This document shows positions 1-11,677 of a DNA stretch of 64,000 nt, piece after piece. Source of the DNA: Prostheceraeus crozeri. Lineage: Eukaryota > Platyhelminthes > Polycladida > Euryleptidae. Location of the stretch: positions 62,001 through 126,000 of the forward strand of contig CAJQUW010011283.1 of the NCBI GenBank assembly GCA_907163375.1. Direction: 5' to 3'. Under the pieces are notes generated by a model. It saw nothing but the letters and a program-made list of their open reading frames with translations, did not search any database and was not told the origin of the DNA. Every line of letters begins with the position of its first letter. Position 1 is the first letter of the stretch. The position numbers and the translations under genes are program-made.

Positions 1-127
1 CGACGGCGAAACTGCTGTTTTTATAAGTAATGCAGCTTGGGGTCCTTTAAAAGACTTTGGAACTGCTTTCTTAAACTTAAGGAAGTATTTCACTGAAGAG
101 ACTTAGAGGGCCAGACATTTTTATCCA

Positions 128-301
128 AATTTGAGGAAAGTCCATGCATTCGACTTCTAATCTTTATTCTTTAGCGAGGCCTTTCAGTCACTAGGAGGCT
201 AAGATAGCCGAGGACAGCCTCTTGTAGTGATGAAAGGCCTCGCAAAAACAATGTAAATTGGAAGTCGACAACATCTCTCGCTTTCGGGCTTTCCTCAAAT
301 T
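128..301. repeat. Foldback (palindromic) MITE-like repeat
   Basis: The outer arms 128-140 and 289-301 are inverted copies of AATTTGAGGAAAG. The inner arms 174-200 and 216-243 form a long, nearly perfect hairpin whose stem carries the GCGAGGCCTTTC motif. The middle of the arms is diverged but still alignable. No coding potential is present. A direct repeat of TTAAGGAAGTAT lies on both sides (about 79 and 300) and may be a remnant of flanking duplication, though this is not certain. Confidence 0.6.
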
Positions 302-594
302 AAGGAAGTATGTTTCTCTTACCTTTTATATGAATGTTTACTTTTATGTAGTTATTTATTTCAGCGCATCGTAGAATTGGAACAACTGCATGCATGCTCT
401 TATCTGATGTGAATAAATTTTTTCCACTATCCAGTTGTATATTGTGTATGAGTCATAGCTGTTGCTATGTTAATACATGAAAAGTTTCATTATTAATTGT
501 TTTGTAAATTTCATCGGCAGCAACTGCGGGAAGCGCACTGATCTCAATGATGTTGTCATATTTAACACACAACTTGCTGGGTCAAACAGTCCCA

Positions 595-919
595 TTCTAA
601 GCAATTAATATTAAACTTCTAAGTTTATTTTTAGTGCTTATGCTAGGCAGAACATTGACAGCCTACGCAGCACCATACTAGGCAATTATCATAAAACTTG
701 GCAGTTTATCTATGGTGCTTACTAGGCAGAACATTGGTTGCCTACGCAGCACCACACTAGGCAATTATTATAAAACTTGGCAGTTTATGTATGGTGTTTA
801 CTAAGCAAAACATGTATAGCCTACGAAGCGCCATTAGGCAGTTATTATAAAACTTGGCAGTTTATCTATGGTGCTTACTAAACTACCTATTAAGCATAGC
901 ATATTTTTTTACTCGGGTG
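595..919. repeat. Tandem array, ~78-bp unit, about four copies
   Basis: Successive copies start near 595, 675, 754 and 832. Each contains a version of CTAGGCAATTATTATAAAAC, then GGCAGTTTATCTATGGTGCT, then a GCCTACGCAGCACCA segment. The array ends with TTTTTTTACTCGGGTG at 904-919. The same 16-base end recurs at 9352-9367 after another TAGGC-rich array, so this is probably the tandem-repeat core and terminus of a non-autonomous element. Confidence 0.6.
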
Positions 920-1588
920 GGGTTGTATTTTTAGTTATCGCTGTTCGCATGATATTTTTTGTATTTTTCTATCTAACTTAAATGAAGTTAAAAAATGTGA
1001 TTTCAGTATAATGAATTTATGTCTTGAGTTGATCAGACCTTTTGTCTCTTATTATCTCCTAAATTGATATATGCAAAGGTTTCAAAGCAACTTCTACCTA
1101 AACAATCATTAGGGCTCTATACTTTGATGAAATAGGAACCATGAGATTTGTACAAATACTGAAAGATAGACCGAAATACCCTTTTGAGAGTAGTACCTAA
1201 TAAGGATGGCCGACATACAAGCACATGTAATTCACTTAATGCGTTCTCCAAGTGAAATACAACAACCCGAATCATCAGTTTTAGGAAATAGATACTGTTG
1301 TTGCACAGTATATTCGAATGCACCACACCAATCATCGCGGCAGATCGTTCTCTAAGTAACGTCCATGGTAGATCATGATCACTCTCATGCACTGTTGTTT
1401 AGCTATAGGGTTCTTTAACGTGCAACTGGACACAATTTCTGCAGTTCTAAATTCAAATGTGCAGTTGCTTTTCTTGGTTTGTGCAGTTGAAAACTTGTAG
1501 TCAGGAAAACATGTGAATTAATGAAAGCGTAACAGAAAATGGAGTGGATGTCAAGATATGAATACAATTGCATCACTTACGTTACAGG

Positions 1589-3779
1589 CAGGCTGACCAA
1601 ATGATTTCGGAAAAAAGCAGACTTGATTTTCGGACATGAAAAATCGACCTAATTTCACCTTAATAGGGACAATTTGGCAATGTGCTACCTGTAAGGCTAT
1701 AGATCCAGATGCACCTAAGTAAAATCTACGTGTATCGTACATGCAGAGGTAAATGTCACAAGATTAATATATGTGGTCAAACTTCTTTATTTTCACTTTT
1801 TATAACTTCTAAATTAGAAAATGTCACATTCAAAGAAAATTTCATGACACATCAATTTCCTTTTTTTAAAAAACTGTCAATCACAGATGCTGACACGGCA
1901 TCCCTGCGTTTCTTGGAAGTCTGACTATCTTCCTCCAAACGACTTTTCCTTGCTCCAGCCTCCGCCAATTTCTTCTCAATCGCTTCGATTTCGGTCTCCG
2001 TTTCTTGTATTTCCTTGTTCAGAACTTTATCTGATTTCCTTTCATAAATAGGCCTACCAATTTTTCGCTTGATTTCTGCATCTTCGTGCATCAGAAGTTC
2101 TTTTTCTTTGAGTTGGAATCTCTTTTTCTCTTCTTCGGTATACAAACGACTAGCTTGGCTCATGCTTTTCAAGTGACTCACGATCAAGGTAATCGGAGGC
2201 CAATCGAATTCCATCGTAGAGATTATCAGAGAACGCAGATTGGTAGTCACTTTCATGAAACTTCATTTTCGAGAATCCGCTTTCGACTGTCATATTGTGG
2301 GGTACGAACAAAGTTATGGTGCTCACCAATTGTTTAAGCGTTGGTGAGGTAGAAAGTTCAATTGCTTTGAATAACGTCTCCAATGGCTTTATCACTTCGG
2401 AATCGGACTTTCCTCGCAGTACTGCAAGCTCGTCAGATGCGGTAACACGATTCAAATTCAAGGGCGCACACAATTTAGAAAGATTTCTAAGAAACCTATC
2501 GTTGACAGTTTCTGCTTTCAACAAATGGCACCGACGAACGATTTCCGACTGCAGCAATTTAGAAATCTTACAAGAAGGCAATGCAACTGCTGTTCATTGA
2601 ATAAATTCCACCGTTCGCTTATCCATCCAATTTCACGCTCACTCAATTGATTCATTGCTGCATTTATGTGAGGAGACTCTTTATCATAGAAAAATTCCTT
2701 CATTTTTGACTGAAAGTTCCTGGGTGTTCCATCTTTGTGATACAGCATCGGAATGTACAATGTACTTTTGCGGTGTTATCTCCACCGAATGCCCCAATCG
2801 CTGCAGGAGCTTCCTTAGCATTTCCAGCAATTTCTCGAGAAAACTACATGTAAATATGTCAAGGTCAGGTGATTGCATGCATTTCGTGAAATCATGTATT
2901 GGTTGCACATGAATCAAAAACTGATGAAGGTGGACCACGAAAACGGGATCATCGAAATATGATTGCAAAGTAGAATCTTTTGAAAGCCGGCTGATTTTCT
3001 GTATCAAAGGAAACTGATGACATATTTCAGTCAGCATTTTGTAAAGCGACAGAAATCGAGTTGGACAATAATCACTAATTTTGCAGAGTCCCAAATATTT
3101 TTCAGCCTGTCTCAGCATCGACTGTACTTTCGGCTTCCTTTCAACAAAGCTTGAAACATTCTCAGCAAATCCAATTATATTTCGAATTTCCTTTTCTTTG
3201 ACCTCGTCTTTCTGTAGAAGGTTCATTCTGCGAACACCGCATCCGTCGATGTCAATCATGTTCGGGCAAACCTCTGAAAGTCTGGCTAGCAATCCAGAAT
3301 TTTCACCACGCATGGTGTGGCAGTTGTCGGTCATTAAGTATTTGAGCTTGAGAGGATCTAGATCAAAATCATTCATCACTAACATAACAGTCTTGAAGAT
3401 ATTCTCAGAGTCAACGAGTCGAATTTCGTCTAAAGATTTTTTGTAGTCAGACAAAAGAAAGTCTTTCACATCAAAATCAACATGGAGTTGCCTCGTGCTG
3501 AGATATACGTTTGTAGCGGTTCTTCTCCGAACAAATGGTTTCCTCGCTGAGCCGTGCGCTAGTTTTCCCCGTAGACATGATAATCATATTATTCCTGGCG
3601 CATACGTAAAATGGTTGATTTTCTTTAAAATGACGCATTTCAGGTCTCAACATATGAATTTCAGTTCAATTTAAAGAATATGCTGATAGAACTCTTGAAA
3701 ATCATACAAATACAGCAATGATAGAAAAAAGCAGACTTTGCAGACTAGTCTGCAAAAAGCAGACCATTTGGTCAGCCTG
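1589..3779 (-). mobile_element. hAT-superfamily DNA transposon with 8-bp target duplication
   Basis: The left end reads CAGGCTGACCAAATG and the right end is its inverted copy, with a GCAGACT subterminal motif on both sides. The 8-mer GTTACAGG flanks both ends exactly (1581-1588 and 3780-3787), the duplication length expected for hAT elements. The 2.19-kb interior carries a minus-strand transposase. Ends and duplication are intact while the transposase is broken and lacks its N-terminal part, so this copy is a fossil that could once have been mobilised in trans. Confidence 0.88.
1852..3600 (-). pseudogene. hAT transposase, broken, N-terminal part missing
   Basis: The longest open piece (2684-3469) has the RNase-H-fold region of hAT transposases: a TDNCHTMRGENSG block, then DIDGCGV and a CPTRFLSLYKML block. 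The reading can be followed upstream to about 3600 (KLAHGSARKPF) without a BED zinc finger, so the DNA-binding N-terminus is gone. Downstream the homology continues in other frames through 2150-2581, which carries the TVESGFSKMKFHESDY stretch resembling the hAT C-terminal dimerisation region. It then enters a charged coiled-coil tail at 1852-2256. At least two frame changes and one stop separate the pieces. The family call is firm; the exact subfamily (KIAA1586/ZMYM-like) is a guess. Confidence 0.72.
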
Positions 3780-3787
3780 GTTACAGG

Positions 3788-6700
3788 AAACAACTATTAA
3801 GACATGACGAAGTGTATTTGTTGAAAATTGAAGTTTGCAAAACGATTCAACTTTATGATTGCTCGTAAACTGTGAGTCTTGAATATTAGTTGCATTGTGC
3901 TATAGGTGCACATTTGGAGAGATCTGTTTGCCCTATACTTCAGTTCGCACTTTTTTTGTCTGGAGGCCAAGGTGATGCGAGTGTTGCTACTGCCACTGCT
4001 TGTATGAATTGGAAATTGCAAAACTAATATATGCACATGCAGTTCTGACAGAGAACATACATGTACATGTACATGTGCTTTAAGTAGAGAAACTTCTAGC
4101 TAATCATGAAACGAATTTCGTAGGAGACCGAGTCATGGACAAAGAGAAATTTTTCAAATGTACATGTATGCCATGACTTGCAAGTTTTGCATGTTGCATG
4201 TGAATCATCCAGCTCATAGGTGTTAAAAACGGTGCTAGTAGCTGGCCACACCATGGATATGATTAGCTTTGTGATCAGCTAATTCTGTAGTAGGCTACTA
4301 CAGAAATCAGAATCATTGAAATGATAATAGGCCTGCTGTGAGGAGCAGGCCTCTGCAACTTCTATTTTTAACAAAGGATGAAACCAAAAGCAGATGCTGA
4401 ATGTGCACATTTGTTATCAAAAACGATGCTTAACAAAAAAATTTGACCTGTGGTTGTTTTTACGATTTCCAAAATATTCTGTTTTCATTGAAACATCCTA
4501 GCATGCTTAAGGCTTTTCCGCAAGTTTAGAACAGTGATAAATATAGTTTTAAGAAATATCAACCATGCAGAGAAATTGTACCCACAACTCTGCACCGGAG
4601 CAAGATTTCGGAATGCTCAAATACTTGCATAAAAACCGTGGAAAACATTGCCAAAGTGGCCAGTCTGCCTTTTCCTTAGCAAAGGAAGTCTGTGATCTAT
4701 AACGAAACCTACTTTTAAAGCATTTTACAAAAGTTAGTTAAATACACATTAAATTGGGAATGCATTGCTAGAAAATTCTATCAATATAAATAATTAAATA
4801 ATATAAATGAGTCAGGGCTGAAACCAGCCGGAGTAATCACAGCTAGCAGGGGTTTACAACGTACCATGTCAATCAAAATTGATCGCATGCCGCTAACTTC
4901 AGACACTGCTCTACCATCGCGACTGTCAAGAGCACAGGCAGTAGGCGCTACTATCATTACTCGTACATGTGTTTGCATTGAAATCCAATCATTCATTTTG
5001 ATTCCTCGAGATTTTTTCCAGTTAATCGAGATATGAAATAATCATTGGATAGATAGGCTAAGGAATACATAATTCTTACAAAATTCACACAATTGACCAT
5101 ACGGCAGGAGATCATAGTCATTATAGCAGCACAGAAAAAAAATCAAGATCCCCTTTCTTTTGAAGTCGATTTCTACTGGCGCTAAAATTATGCAGAAGTT
5201 GACGCCCTTCGGCGTCCCGCGCTTTTAAAAGTCGATAGAAACAATGTGGACCTTCGCAGAATGGTGGAGCTTGATTTTAAATTTGCTGCTATAAAAATTC
5301 ATGTAGGCTAGAATATAGGATTCTGACAATTTTATTTGAGATAAGCTATGTGTAATTACATGCAAAAGCTAGTATTTTCTTACTATTTAAGAATCAGGTC
5401 GCAACATTTATGTCAGATAGAGCATGTTTAGGTAGGTATCTTTAAATATGTTACACTAACTATACATGCTCCTATAATGCTGTTTTCCTTTTGATTGACT
5501 AAACGATTTCCTTTAGAGGGAATACATAGTTAATGGTCAACATAGGCCCATTAAAACTAATCGGAAGGCCGTGCCCGCGGCCTGTTCCATCCCGGTGATG
5601 CTTAATCACAGGAGAAATGCGTGGTTCGACGCTTCGAAACTGATTTTTTCATCGCATCAAACTCAATTCTGTCATGCTAAAAAGTTATTTCTGATCTGAT
5701 TTGGTCGATGGTTTATAAAGATGATAAGCTCCTGAAACTCTCAGTCCATCCCGAAGATGATGCCAATCAGTTGCATTGCTTCAAATGTTGGAGTTTATTT
5801 AAGATGAAATTTTGCTGATAATGTTATTCTAGTGAAAGGATTTCTATTTTCCCTCGAAATTAATGTTCATGTTGGCTCATGGTTGAGAAGAAGAACAGAG
5901 ATGAAGTGTTAATGGTCCTGACGCAGCAGCGTGAAGCAAAGATTGATCAAGCGCACTCAAATGAATACCTCCCTAAAGCTTACTCCGCGGCAAGCTACCG
6001 GAAGCAAAAATCCTGAAGCTTGTTATTTGGGGACTTACTGTAAAAGCCGGTGCCATAAGAAATTAAGGGCTAATGAACGTTGTTTGTACAAAGAGTCAAG
6101 AATGATTGAAAGTTTATCATGTCGGCACCTCTCTTATAGTTATAAGAGTTTTATCTGCAGTTTTTCAAGATCTGATCAAATTTTGTCGAATATATATCAC
6201 TAACAAATTCTAATCTCCAAATATTCATTAGTGAGCGAGGATCGAGGAGTTCATTGAGTTCCGTTGGTATCTCTCATGGCTTATCTCTCATGGCGCATCA
6301 GCAACATACTGCGCCAATTGCGGGAGCAAAACTCAGGTACCGAGCGTTTAATGCTATAATCGCATTTACACATCTATCTAGATGGCTTCACTGCGCACGG
6401 CCTAAGTTAAGCTCACATACACTATTTCAAGAGAATGCATAATGTCCTACTGTCTTAAGGAAAATACAGAGAAAGGAATTCGGTAAAATTGAAATTAAAC
6501 ACGCGACATACAGATGTGCATGTACAGACGTTATTACATAACAAATAATTTTATGAAGGAAATGAAAAAATGATCTCAAGTATGACTGAAAGAATTAGCG
6601 AATCCTATGCTCAGAAGACTCTCTGCCTAGGGCAAGCATAATGCAGTTGCAGGATATGATTGTTGGCATTTGAAACGGGCACACTTCACCTCATTTCGGT

Positions 6701-9086
6701 AACTATGCTGTCGGAGTGTCATTCTGCAGTTGACATGTCTAAACTTAATATGATTGGCTTCTTGATCGGTCAAACCTAAATCACCATTCTATTCAGCGCT
6801 TACTTCATAATTAGTTATTCTTGATATGAATCATCAATTACAAGAATGATCAGGTAAGGAATAAAAGGTGGATTATTAAGCATCAGCATATTGAGCTCTC
6901 GAGTATTCTTAAAAATAATTTCAAAAGACTTTGAAACTTGATATTTTACCACGATATAATTTGAGAAAATGATATTTAAAAAACTCTTGATTTTGAGAAA
7001 TTTTTAATGCTTTTTTCATTTTTTCATTTTTTAACTTGATCATATCAGAAAAGAAATAATGTTATAAGACATTTTACCACATTTTCATATTTGTTCGATA
7101 ATTTCTTTTTGAAAGATGTTAATCCATAAAATTGTTATTCACTATCTGATGAGTGCAGAAACTCGATTATCCCCAGGTTTTCAAATTCGTCTAAAATCTG
7201 CAAAAATATATCAATCGTCACCAAGCTTCGGGTAGATGTAGGCCTACTTAAGCATATTTTCTACCTACATCAAAACTTTATGCAGATCGGACAAGTACTT
7301 TTTGCATTATAGACGATAACGTGAAGCGCAGCGATGTCAACCGCTTCATTTAACTTCGTCTATTCGACGCATTATTGTTGATCGTGTGTACATGTACATT
7401 GTTCTCTCTCCATCTCCCTCTTCATCTCATCCACTACTGCCATTTAAAATCTTCACGTGACCACTGCCTCGCCACAACCTTTTTTAGTTGAAAAAATGTT
7501 AGTGTAAGGGATCTGGCGTGGTCATCATCGCTTCACGAGTTGTCGGGGAATGACTTTGTTGACCTCATCGTGCGCTTGATATCTGGCCTGCAGAGACAGC
7601 ATACAGTTCAAACATAATGCTGCTATTTCTTAATAGGGATAAGACTTAGCAAATCTAAATGAATGTCAGTAAACAGATGAATAAGTCACACGATCACTTA
7701 ACTAATAGCATTTCAAGTTTTCGTGCTTTCGATTAAATTTTTACAGGTTATCAGCAACTTTCAAAACATGTAATTTTCCTAAATTTTTGAATCCTACATT
7801 TTCACTTATCGTAATATTTTTATTGCATAAAATGATTGAGATTGATTATATTTTCTCACCTTGGTCTGGAATCTTGTCATGTAAAAGAGCATTCGATCTT
7901 GATAGCCGTCCCTTTTCCGCGCACGTGATAAAGAAGGTTCGATTCCGCATCTTGTTTGATAGGATTTATAGGATATGATCTCTTCCTCACTTGTTTGACG
8001 GAAATGCAATCCTTCACGACGCTACAAAGTCAGGTGAAACTTGAAGACAGCAATTGTAAATTAAGTTCGCATTGGCTTTCCGTTGAAGTCATTGAGTAAC
8101 TGCAAAGCGAATATTAACCGAAACAGTCCATCAGAAAATGACTTTGTTTCACGCTGCTAATGCCGAATTCCGAGTTTCGACTCGACACCAAAGTGCTGTC
8201 AGCTTAAAGCGTGTCGCATTAATGCGTTTGGCCAAGACTGCAGTAAGAACAGACGTCGTTGATCGATCCATGGTAGCATAGCAACATTGCATGAATAGAC
8301 TTCTGCGTCACGACTGCTGACTCACTCACCTCCTATCCTCCTATATTGTACGCATATGCCAGACTTCAAAAAACTCAGATGGTTTAACAATAGCATTGTT
8401 GGTGAAATTATGAAATGCAATGAAACCCGGACTGAAGAGGGATGGATATTGACTTCTTGTCGTGATACCTAAATTGACAACTGTCATGATAGTCGATCGT
8501 CAATCAAGAAAGTACATAACTAATTTCTACAGTACGAGGAAAATCATCGGTACTACATGGACTATAAGCTTTCGATAAGCTGCTTTTACAAGTGTAATAT
8601 CATTCCGAATACAAAGCTCTACGCATGATCATTTTAATGTTTATACCAGAGCTTTAAATAGTACTAAAATTATTTTGATGAAACACATGCATCTACTGGC
8701 CATTTTAACATCACCTTACCTGCGCCATCACGTGTGTCTATACTTGGTGTAGGCTTTTACAACAACACAACTGTAATCGTGGGCTATCAACTATTCTCGC
8801 GCTTAATATGCATTGATCTGGTGTGCATTAAAATACACCAAAGTTACGTGTGACGGAAATACTTAATTGACTGGGATAAGTAATGAAGCATTTAACATTT
8901 TTATGACAATGGCCCAGATTGGCTTTGTATATCTACTAATCTGCCTCATTCCAAACGAATCAAGCAATTAAAGCAGCAAGAGCTTATTAGCTGTTCAAAA
9001 TTATTATGCCGCTTAGGAAACCTTGTCTGATCATTTAACGCCGTGAGAAGTCCTTCAAGCTGATGACGCTTGATAAGAATAGAAAA
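3788..9086. other. Long interval with no gene recognised
   Basis: About 5.3 kb of AT-rich DNA. The open frames here are short, start at random and show no family resemblance. Visible items are short ACATGT alternating runs near 4055-4075 and 7388-7400 and scattered TAGGCCTA-type words. I see no convincing transposon ends, RNA genes or exons. Confidence 0.6.
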
Positions 9087-9367
9087 AAATAGTGCTTGCT
9101 TAGCCAATTTAGTAGGTGCTTGATGTGCCTAGTAGGCATTATGGTAATCATGCCATAGCAAACTTTGACTAAAAAACCAATTTAGTAGGCGCTTGATATA
9201 GACCTACTAGTCAAATGGTAATCATGCTTTGCTTAATCAATTTAGAGGTGCTTGATATGTGCCTAGTAGGCATATCGTGGTTTTGCGTGTTATTATGTCG
9301 CCTACTAAGTTTACCGCGCGCGTACCATGACACTTAGCAAGCAAAACATAATTTTTTTACTCGGGTG
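9087..9367. repeat. Degenerate tandem array ending in ACTCGGGTG
   Basis: Three imperfect copies of CAATTTAGTAGGTGCTTGAT followed by CCTAGTAGGCAT and GGTAATCATGC occur at about 9108, 9177 and 9238. The array ends with TTTTTTTACTCGGGTG (9352-9367), identical to 904-919. The unit differs from the left array but shares its TAGGC-rich palindromic style, so the two loci look like copies of one element family with variable internal repeats. Confidence 0.55.
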
Positions 9368-10362
9368 ATTTCGATTCCAACATTGTCTTAAACGGTCAAC
9401 TACACACAACTTAATAACTTTTGTTGCATTAACGCTAGCTCATTCAAGTTTGGGTTCAGAATAATGCTGGTGTTATCAGCTCCAAGAATATGTAAGTTTT
9501 ATCAAGATCGGCCCATCCGTTCACTGGCAAACTTCAAATTCCCAGTGGAGGTCAGATCAGATTTCGTCTGACTGCGCGCACACAAAGGCTGGACTGTCTA
9601 ACTCGCCACCTGTTTACAATTTACAAACAATACCAGTCGCTTCACGTCGTTGTTGGTTGCTGCGCCAGATGGTAATTGATTAGTGAACGACAAGATTTCT
9701 AGCACCTCATTCAATGAATGACAGGAAACGAAGCAGTTACTGTGACATGATTAGCCATGAGATGATCATGAAGCAGCAAACTTCTAATTACTTCATTTAA
9801 TTAGCAGATCACACTGTTTCCTAAACTAGGCAAGTTTCTCGGCTGACCAAGTGAAAAATGTTAGTATTCAATTAAATGAGTTTACGGTTAGATTTGATGA
9901 GAAATAGCAAGAGATAAATGAGCTTATCCGGTTGTGCAACGATTCAGGAAACGGACTGTATGTGCATTTTCAACTTAGAATTAGAATTCATCTCTTGCAT
10001 TTCTGTCGATAAATTGGAATGTTCTCCGCTGCGTCACGTGACAATTGTTTCCGAGTGCTGCAAAAATTTTTCGAGGCACGGTGTGTGTTGAGGTACGTGT
10101 GTGAGCCTGCTTGAAAGCATAGAAATTAACAATACCATAGAAAGTTAACCATCTACCTATGTGTTTAAGTGCTATATACGTACCATGACTTACTGTGATG
10201 ACCGGTAGTATGAAGTCTGTGTGAACGGTGTTGTCACCTTGGTGACTCCCCACTGTGTTATTCGCCAGTCAGTATCCACTTATGAAAAGCAATAGCATAA
10301 GTTTTCCTTCTCATTTCCTTGTAAGCGTGCAAGCATTCAGTCTGTCGAAGTGCCGCGTTATA

Positions 10363-11677
10363 CAGATTGTTTCATAAAAAATGGATCACCCTTAAACATC
10401 GCCTTAACTTCAAGTTTGTCTAACTCCGCCAAACTTGAACGAATTTCTCTGAAATTTGGAAGATATGTCAGTTGTGCTTACTTATACCATTGTTGGAAAC
10501 TTCAAGCATGAATATTGAGTTGTTTTCCTGTTATAGATAAAAAAGTAGTAGATAATTTGATCTTCATTTAGCAATGCTACACAAAATCATACATCACTCT
10601 TATAAAATTACATTTGTTTCCTTTGTTATGTAATATGTTGTTCTACAAGCAAAAACCATCAAGCAAAACAAAAATAAAGAAAACCGGTCAATCAGAGCCA
10701 GTATAGCAACATTATTCATCAACAATAATGTAACTGCTACATGTGATTAACTGGACTTCATGTTCCATAGCTTCCTGACTTCGTTGCGGTGGTGTTGGCA
10801 GCACTCCTGATTGCTTTCAGCTAGAAATCTATCTCTTACCGGTTGAAAACAATACAAAGCACAAATGAACAATAACGAGATCGCATTTACAAAAGGCAAT
10901 TCACAAAAGAGGGCTCTGGCCGTCCACGCAAAACATCCAAACGTAGAGACCGCCTAATTTTGAGATTTGTTAAAGTTGATCCAAGTCTCTCGTTAATTGA
11001 GATGGCTGCACTAGACTTTTACACTAGACATTTACATCGTCCCCGGGTACAAGGTGGTGCGACTCTACTGATTTGGGCTGGCATTTGGACCAATGGCCGC
11101 TCTGAACTTCACATACAGCGAGGAACCATGAATTCTGAACGCTGTGTGAATGTTTTACGAATGAACATTGGCCAAATGACAGATCAACTTGGTGATCCAT
11201 CGATTTGGTTATTTATGGATGATAATGCTACGTGTCACAGGAGTAGTAGAGTCAACTTATGCAAGTCTCAATTAGGGCTTAGGACATTATCTTGGCCAGC
11301 TCGTTCTCCTGATCTGAATCCCATAGAAAATGTATGGAGTATTCTAAAACGTAACGTTCGTCGTTCACTGCTACCTACAGATGGCGTATCACAACTTACG
11401 TCACTGTTAAAAAGAGAGTGGAGAAAGTTAGATCAGTCAAAAATCAACGATATCATCGAATCAATGCCTAGACGAATTGGTAATGTCATTGACAATGAGG
11501 GTAGGGCCACAAAATGTTAGCTTCTTAAGAACCGTTACTGTATCATAGCTTATCAGATTATATAAGGACATTTAAATATATTAGGGACATGAAATAACAT
11601 GAAAAATGCTTTCTGTATCATACTTATGTTTCATTTAGTCAAATTTTAGGATGATCCACTTTTTATGAAACAGACTG
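10363..11677 (+). mobile_element. Tc1-like (Tc1/mariner) transposon inserted in a piggyBac gene
   Basis: The left terminus CAGATTGTTTCATAAAAA (from 10363) and the inverted right terminus ending at 11677 (TTTTTATGAAACAGACTG) match with one mismatch, followed by a further GGATCA block. TA dinucleotides flank both ends (10361-10362 and 11678-11679), the target duplication of this superfamily. The length of 1.3 kb is near that of a full Tc1 element but internal coding sequence is missing. It interrupts the N-terminal part of the piggyBac transposase, so it arrived later. Confidence 0.88.
10906..11520 (+). pseudogene. Tc1-like transposase with internal deletion
   Basis: The start of the readable part has the linker/HTH motif GRPRKTSKRRDRLI, followed directly by RHLHRPRVQGGATLLIWAGI. 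That stretch normally lies after the first catalytic Asp. The block containing the first Asp (typically in a WSDESRF-like context) is therefore deleted. The second Asp (FMDDNATCHRS) and the SPDLNPIENVWSILKR block with the catalytic Glu are present. The frame is open from 10960 to 11520 and ends in a normal C-terminus. Without the first catalytic Asp the protein cannot have been an active transposase. Confidence 0.85.

Noticed and set aside
5931-6442. Open frames of 60-90 residues in the 5.9-6.4-kb region
   Set aside because: No family resemblance, biased composition or splice sites; compatible with chance frames.
7880-7960. Possible tRNA gene (GGTTCGATTCC B box)
   Set aside because: No A box at a proper distance and no cloverleaf pairing.
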